Source: Legionellales bacterium (lineage in GTDB: Bacteria; Pseudomonadota; Gammaproteobacteria; UBA1113). Taken from it: a stretch of DNA of 50,392 bases. Made by a program: the position numbers and the translations under genes. Within the stretch, counting starts at the first letter, position 1. Each line of letters begins with the position of its first letter. The notes below the pieces were generated by a model. The model ran no database searches and was not told where the DNA came from. It saw only the letters and a program-made list of their open reading frames with translations. Positions 46,808 through 50,392 of the stretch are shown here, piece after piece. Location: NCBI GenBank assembly GCA_002707205.1, contig PAMH01000019.1, positions 1 to 50,392 of the forward strand, given 5' to 3'.

Positions 46808-47194
46808 ATGTTAACTAAAAAAGGGTTTACAGTCATAGGTGTTATCTTCATTGTGCTGGGTATTAATGGCTGTACAACAACAACGCCAGCCAATGATAAT
46901 GTTGATATCATCACCTCTGAGGGTATTTATGCGGCTTATCCATACACTAGTATAGATAATAATGGATATGTAGTTAATCGACGCAATTCATACGGATATT
47001 TACCGATTTCGCGTTATCCAAATTATTCCATTCCAATTTATTCAGGCAGAAGTTACAATCCAAAATATTATTATGGTCGACATTATAATCCTTATGAATA
47101 TCGTCATCGGGCTTATTATCCCAAGTATTATAATATTCGTGATAAAGGTAGCCGTGTATTCTCTCCTAGCTATAAATCTAGCCGATATCGTTAG
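46808..47194 (+). CDS. tyrosine-rich putative lipoprotein
   Basis: The frame is open from 46724, but the ATG at 46808 gives a classic lipoprotein signal (MLTKKGFTVIGVIFIVLGINGC) with the lipobox cysteine at residue 22. The mature part of about 107 residues is very rich in Tyr, Arg, Asn, Pro and Ser, with repeated short blocks such as YNPKYYYGRHYNPYEYRHR, and has no recognisable domain. Such low-complexity basic surface lipoproteins may bind polysaccharide or peptidoglycan, but no function can be given. It is divergent from the Do protease gene. Confidence 0.65.
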   Translation: MLTKKGFTVIGVIFIVLGINGCTTTTPANDNVDIITSEGIYAAYPYTSIDNNGYVVNRRNSYGYLPISRYPNYSIPIYSGRSYNPKYYYGRHYNPYEYRHRAYYPKYYNIRDKGSRVFSPSYKSSRYR

Positions 47195-47329
47195 TATTAT
47201 CTTAAATTAGCAAAATAAAGCTTCTATTTTTTGAATAGTGCGCGGTTGTAAAAAATTGTATGGTGTAAGTATTATAGTAATAGGGTTGCTAAATTGATTT
47301 TAGATAAAAAACAAATAAATATGCAAAGC

Positions 47330-48055
47330 TCACAGCATCCAAATTACTGATGCCATGCGACCAGTTTGTTGTTCTCTTCTATATGAATAAAATAAATTGT
47401 CGTTTGTATAAGTGCAGTATTCACCGCCGTAAATATTTTTAATATTTAGTTGCATTAGCCTTTCAGTTGCTAGACCGTAAATATCAGCGTGCCATTTTTC
47501 TTTTGAGGTTTGTTGAAAGTATTTTTTTGTATTAAATCCTTGTGCCAAAAAAATTGATTTAACGTCATTACCAACTTCAAAATGTGCTTGAGAAATAGCA
47601 GGGCCAAGCCATGCATAAAGTTCCTGCGTTGGAACGAGAAGCTTTTTGATTGTTTGTTCAATAATGCCATGAGCAAGACTTCGCCAGCCTGCATGAATTG
47701 CTGCAACTGTTTTAGCTTGTTTATCCGCAATGAGAATAGGTAGACAATCTGCTGTCATAACCGCGCAAACCATATTTGTTTTATGGGTAAAACTTGCATC
47801 AGCATTTAAGGATTCAAATGGCATATCTAGGTCAAGTACCACTGTTGAGTGTGTTTGGTTTAACCATATTGGAGATGAGGGTAGGCCATAGGCTTGAATT
47901 AATTGTTTTCTATTACTTTCAACATTTACTAAGTTATCGCCAACATGTAATCCTAAATTAAAATATTGATAAGGTGGTAAACTTTTTCCGTTGATAAGAC
48001 GCGTCGTTGTAAATGCTTTGACATGTTCAAGGGGCCAATTTGGTGTAATAATCAT
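47330..48055 (-). CDS. pgeF: PgeF/YfiH laccase-domain protein
   Basis: E. coli YfiH (PgeF) corrects peptidoglycan precursors by removing wrongly added serine, and relatives act as purine nucleoside phosphorylases. The 241-residue protein has the metal-binding blocks NQTHSTVV, VMTADCLPI and AAIHAGWRSLAHGI, then GPAISQAHFEVG. It overlaps rluD by 4 bases, the usual gammaproteobacterial pair, which together with bamD forms a conserved cluster. Confidence 0.93.
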   Translation of the reverse strand: MIITPNWPLEHVKAFTTTRLINGKSLPPYQYFNLGLHVGDNLVNVESNRKQLIQAYGLPSSPIWLNQTHSTVVLDLDMPFESLNADASFTHKTNMVCAVMTADCLPILIADKQAKTVAAIHAGWRSLAHGIIEQTIKKLLVPTQELYAWLGPAISQAHFEVGNDVKSIFLAQGFNTKKYFQQTSKEKWHADIYGLATERLMQLNIKNIYGGEYCTYTNDNLFYSYRREQQTGRMASVIWML

Positions 48056-49011
48056 GCATCAAGTTCTTTTAGTAAGTTGAGTAATGCTTGAAAATCATTC
48101 GGTAATTCAGCCGTAAAAGTTTGTTGCACTTTGCTGGTGGGGTTGGTTAAACTCAGTTTTTTAGCATGCAAAGCTTGCCTGCCAAAGTTTTTAACGGCAT
48201 TTTTTATAGTTTCATGACAATTTTTTGGCGCACGAAATGCACCACCGTAAATTGGGTCACCAATAATAGCGTGATCAATTGCAGCCATATGGACGCGTAT
48301 TTGATGGGTGCGACCAGTTTCAAGTATGACTTTAAGATGCGTATAGTGTTGAAATTTATCTAAAATTCTATAATGTGTGACTGCACATTTTCCATTAGCG
48401 ACAATTGCTTGCTTTAGTCGAGTTTTAGGATGACGCCCCATGGGTTTATCAATAGTTCCACCTGAGATTAATGCTCCTTTAACAATACATGCATACTCTC
48501 TATGAATATCACGCATTTGCAAGGCTTTGGTGAGAGTATGATGGGCTTCTAAAGTTTTAGCAACAACCAATAAGCCTGTGGTGTCTTTATCTAGACGATG
48601 TATTAACCCTGCTCTGGGTAATAATTGGGTTTCGGGAACATGATGTAGTAATGCATTTACAAGTGTATTGTCAGGATTACCGGCTGCTGGATGAGTAACC
48701 ATCCCCGCGGTTTTATTAACAATGACAATACCTTCATCTTGATAAACAATATCTAATGGAATGTTTTGAGCAGACCAACGCTGTTCGTTAGCTAGTGTAA
48801 TTTTAAGTTCAACAGATTCAGTGCCTATAACCTTTTGCTTTGCCGATGCCGGAGTACCATTGATTAATATATGACCCGACTTAAGCCAAGTTTGAAGACG
48901 ACTCCTTGAATATTCAGGTAATAATTGAGCAAGAACCTGATCGAGTCGTTGCCCTGAATAATCTTCAGGGATATTAAATTTTGTCTGAATGGTTTGGTCT
49001 TGATTTTTCAT
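48052..49011 (-). CDS. rluD: 23S rRNA pseudouridine synthase RluD
   Basis: RluD makes pseudouridines 1911, 1915 and 1917 in helix 69 of 23S rRNA. The 319-residue protein has an N-terminal S4 domain (GQRLDQVLAQLLPEYSRSRLQTWL), the catalytic GLIHRLDKDTTGLLVVAKT block and the C-terminal GRTHQIRVHMAAIDHAIIGD motif. The divergent neighbour is bamD, as in E. coli. Confidence 0.96.
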   Translation of the reverse strand: MKNQDQTIQTKFNIPEDYSGQRLDQVLAQLLPEYSRSRLQTWLKSGHILINGTPASAKQKVIGTESVELKITLANEQRWSAQNIPLDIVYQDEGIVIVNKTAGMVTHPAAGNPDNTLVNALLHHVPETQLLPRAGLIHRLDKDTTGLLVVAKTLEAHHTLTKALQMRDIHREYACIVKGALISGGTIDKPMGRHPKTRLKQAIVANGKCAVTHYRILDKFQHYTHLKVILETGRTHQIRVHMAAIDHAIIGDPIYGGAFRAPKNCHETIKNAVKNFGRQALHAKKLSLTNPTSKVQQTFTAELPNDFQALLNLLKELDA

Positions 49012-49056
49012 AGTGTTATAATTCTACCCTAACTACGGAATGGAACAACAGCAAAG

Positions 49057-49830
49057 ATGAAAAAAAAAGTAATATTATTGGCATTAATGGGCGGGCTAGT
49101 TACTGCTTGTTCAACGAATACAGATTCTCCTGCTCAAGCCTTTAAAGGGCAAAGTGCTAAACAAATTTATACCGCAGGCGAGCAGGCATTAGCAAAGAAA
49201 TCTTATAAAAAAGCGATTAAGAACTTCGAAGGCTTGGACGCTTTGTATCCATTTAGTGAATATGAACAACAAGCACAATTAGAGCTAATTTATGCTTATT
49301 ATGAAGATGAAGATTATGCATCTTCAGCTGCAGCAGCAGAAAGGTATATTAAACTTTATCCACGGAGTAAGAATGTTGATTATGCTTATTTCATGAAAGG
49401 AATGGCACATTATCAAACTAACAGAGGCTTTGCCTCCAAATATTTTAATTTAGACTTAGCGCAACGCGATTTGACTAATGCTCAACAGGCATTTAATGAT
49501 TTTGGTACGTTAATTAGATTTTTCCCTGATTCTCCTTACAATAAAAATGCCAGAGCACGTATGATTAATTTACGTAACTTAATGGCTTTACATGAGGTGG
49601 AAGTGGCAAATTACTATATGCGACATGATGCCTATTTAGCTGCGGTGAACCGTGCAAATTATGTCTTAAAGCATTATCAAACTTCTCCTGCGGTGATACC
49701 TGCGCTGGGTGTGTTGGTTAAAGCATATCGTAAGTTAGGATTAGATGATATGGCTGATCAGACACTGACAATTTTCAAATATAATTACCCTAATTCGGAA
49801 CTATATAAACAATTAGCGGGTAAACGTTAG
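49057..49830 (+). CDS. bamD: outer membrane assembly lipoprotein BamD
   Basis: BamD is the essential lipoprotein partner of BamA. The 257-residue protein has a lipoprotein signal (MKKKVILLALMGGLVTAC, Cys18) and TPR-type repeats, with YTAGEQALAKKSYKKAIKNFEGLDALYPFS, the YAYYEDEDYASSAAAAERYIKLYP repeat and the family marks KGMAHY and LIRFFPDSPY. It is divergent from rluD with 45 bases between. Confidence 0.96.
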   Translation: MKKKVILLALMGGLVTACSTNTDSPAQAFKGQSAKQIYTAGEQALAKKSYKKAIKNFEGLDALYPFSEYEQQAQLELIYAYYEDEDYASSAAAAERYIKLYPRSKNVDYAYFMKGMAHYQTNRGFASKYFNLDLAQRDLTNAQQAFNDFGTLIRFFPDSPYNKNARARMINLRNLMALHEVEVANYYMRHDAYLAAVNRANYVLKHYQTSPAVIPALGVLVKAYRKLGLDDMADQTLTIFKYNYPNSELYKQLAGKR

Positions 49831-49859
49831 TTATCATTTAACTCTATTAATAGATTTAG

Positions 49860-49898
49860 ATTAAAATGCGATATTTCGTTCAAATATCGCATTTTAAT
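49860..49898. terminator. perfect hairpin between bamD and nadE
   Basis: ATTAAAATGCGATATTT (49860-49876) and AAATATCGCATTTTAAT (49882-49898) form a perfect 17-bp stem with a 5-base loop. The A-run before and T-run after the core serve both strands. It lies between two convergent genes. Confidence 0.85.
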
Positions 49899-49901
49899 AT
49901 T

Positions 49902-50392
49902 TTACTGCTCGGGGGTGCAACATTTAAATCCGGAAGTAATTGGATAACGTCTTTCACGCCCAAAGGCACGTTTTGTCACTCGAACGCCGGGAGCTGCTTG
50001 TCGACGTTTATATTCTGTACGCTCAACGAGGGCAAGTACTTTTTGAGTTATTGTTTCGTCATAACCTAACTTAACAATATCATTAAGACTGAGATCATCC
50101 TCAACGTATTTTTGTAAAATGGCATCTAAAATTTCATAATCGGGCAAGCTATCTTGATCAACCTGATTTTCAGCAAGTTCAGCAGAAGGAGGACGTGTAA
50201 TAATGCGCTCAGGTATGATTGGGTTGTTTGAATTAATATAACGCGCAAGTTTGTAAACTAACGTTTTGGGCACATCTTTTAATGGCGCAAAACCACCAGC
50301 CATATCGCCATATAGCGTTGCATAGCCAACAGCCATTTCACTTTTGTTACCTGTGGTTAATACTAAATAGTGTTTTTTATTTGATATGGCCA
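49902..50392 (-). CDS. nadE: NAD+ synthetase, C-terminal part (gene continues past the window)
   Basis: NadE makes NAD+ from deamido-NAD+ with ATP and an ammonia source. The frame is open to the window end; 162 residues are visible. They include the family block [16 protein letters not shown], then [24 protein letters not shown] and [21 protein letters not shown]. The visible part ends [12 protein letters not shown]. The spacing suits the glutamine-dependent two-domain enzyme, but the N-terminal domain is not visible. Confidence 0.95.
   Translation of the reverse strand, partial: AISNKKHYLVLTTGNKSEMAVGYATLYGDMAGGFAPLKDVPKTLVYKLARYINSNNPIIPERIITRPPSAELAENQVDQDSLPDYEILDAILQKYVEDDLSLNDIVKLGYDETITQKVLALVERTEYKRRQAAPGVRVTKRAFGRERRYPITSGFKCCTPEQ

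Noticed and set aside
1-50392. CRISPR arrays, insertion sequences, prophage or toxin-antitoxin modules
   Set aside because: No regularly spaced repeats, transposase, phage structural or toxin-antitoxin proteins were recognised.

Overview
The window is a stretch of chromosome from an AT-rich gammaproteobacterium. The evidence is the gammaproteobacterial order rpsB-tsf-pyrH-frr-uppS-cdsA-rseP-bamA-skp-lpxD-fabZ-lpxA-lpxB-rnhB, the smrB-prmB and rluD-pgeF pairs, the bfd-bfr pair, and proteins that read most like gammaproteobacterial ones (YciO, Bfr, PrmB, RluB). The low GC, the lack of dxr in its usual place and the orphan surface protein would fit a host-associated lineage such as Legionellales/Coxiellaceae. 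That placement is an inference; no rRNA is present to settle it.

Layout. 1-8.3 kb: the 3' part of a large NAD-glutamate dehydrogenase, an alpha/beta hydrolase of the haloalkane dehalogenase family that lacks its nucleophile, and an orphan RTX/type I secreted surface protein. 8.4-14.4 kb: rmuC, a HolD/UDG-like protein, udk, smrB-prmB, asd and an exported phosphodiester-glycosidase-like protein. 14.7-16.5 kb: a peptide-type ABC ATPase with two fused ATPase domains and no adjacent permease. 16.5-23.9 kb: a four-gene overlapping minus-strand operon coding for a hybrid histidine kinase, CheR, a receiver-less CheB and a REC-PAS-GGDEF-EAL protein. This is the most unusual system here. 24-38.7 kb: a small membrane protein, map, and divergently the translation / nucleotide / cell-envelope supercluster from rpsB to rnhB. 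38.7-42 kb: yciO, scpA, scpB, rluB. 42-45.3 kb: an accessory-looking zone with two unknown proteins, bfd-bfr under a clear Fur-controlled promoter, and a tRNA-Ser/tRNA-Arg pair. 45.3 kb to the end: a Do-family protease, a Tyr-rich lipoprotein, pgeF-rluD, bamD and the 3' part of nadE.

How the genes work together. The central block couples translation (S2, EF-Ts, RRF), UMP kinase, undecaprenyl and phospholipid precursor synthesis (UppS, CdsA) with outer-membrane building (BamA, BamD, Skp, LpxD/A/B, FabZ, RseP, Do protease). The signalling operon combines phosphorylation, probable protein methylation and c-di-GMP turnover in one unit. Iron storage (Bfr) and iron release (Bfd) sit together, and the bfd promoter is overlapped by a Fur box. 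The rpsB leader can fold into a pseudoknot next to its ribosome binding site, which suggests autoregulation by S2. Several intergenic regions hold long perfect hairpins that act as terminators or processing sites. No transposase, integrase, CRISPR array or rRNA was seen.
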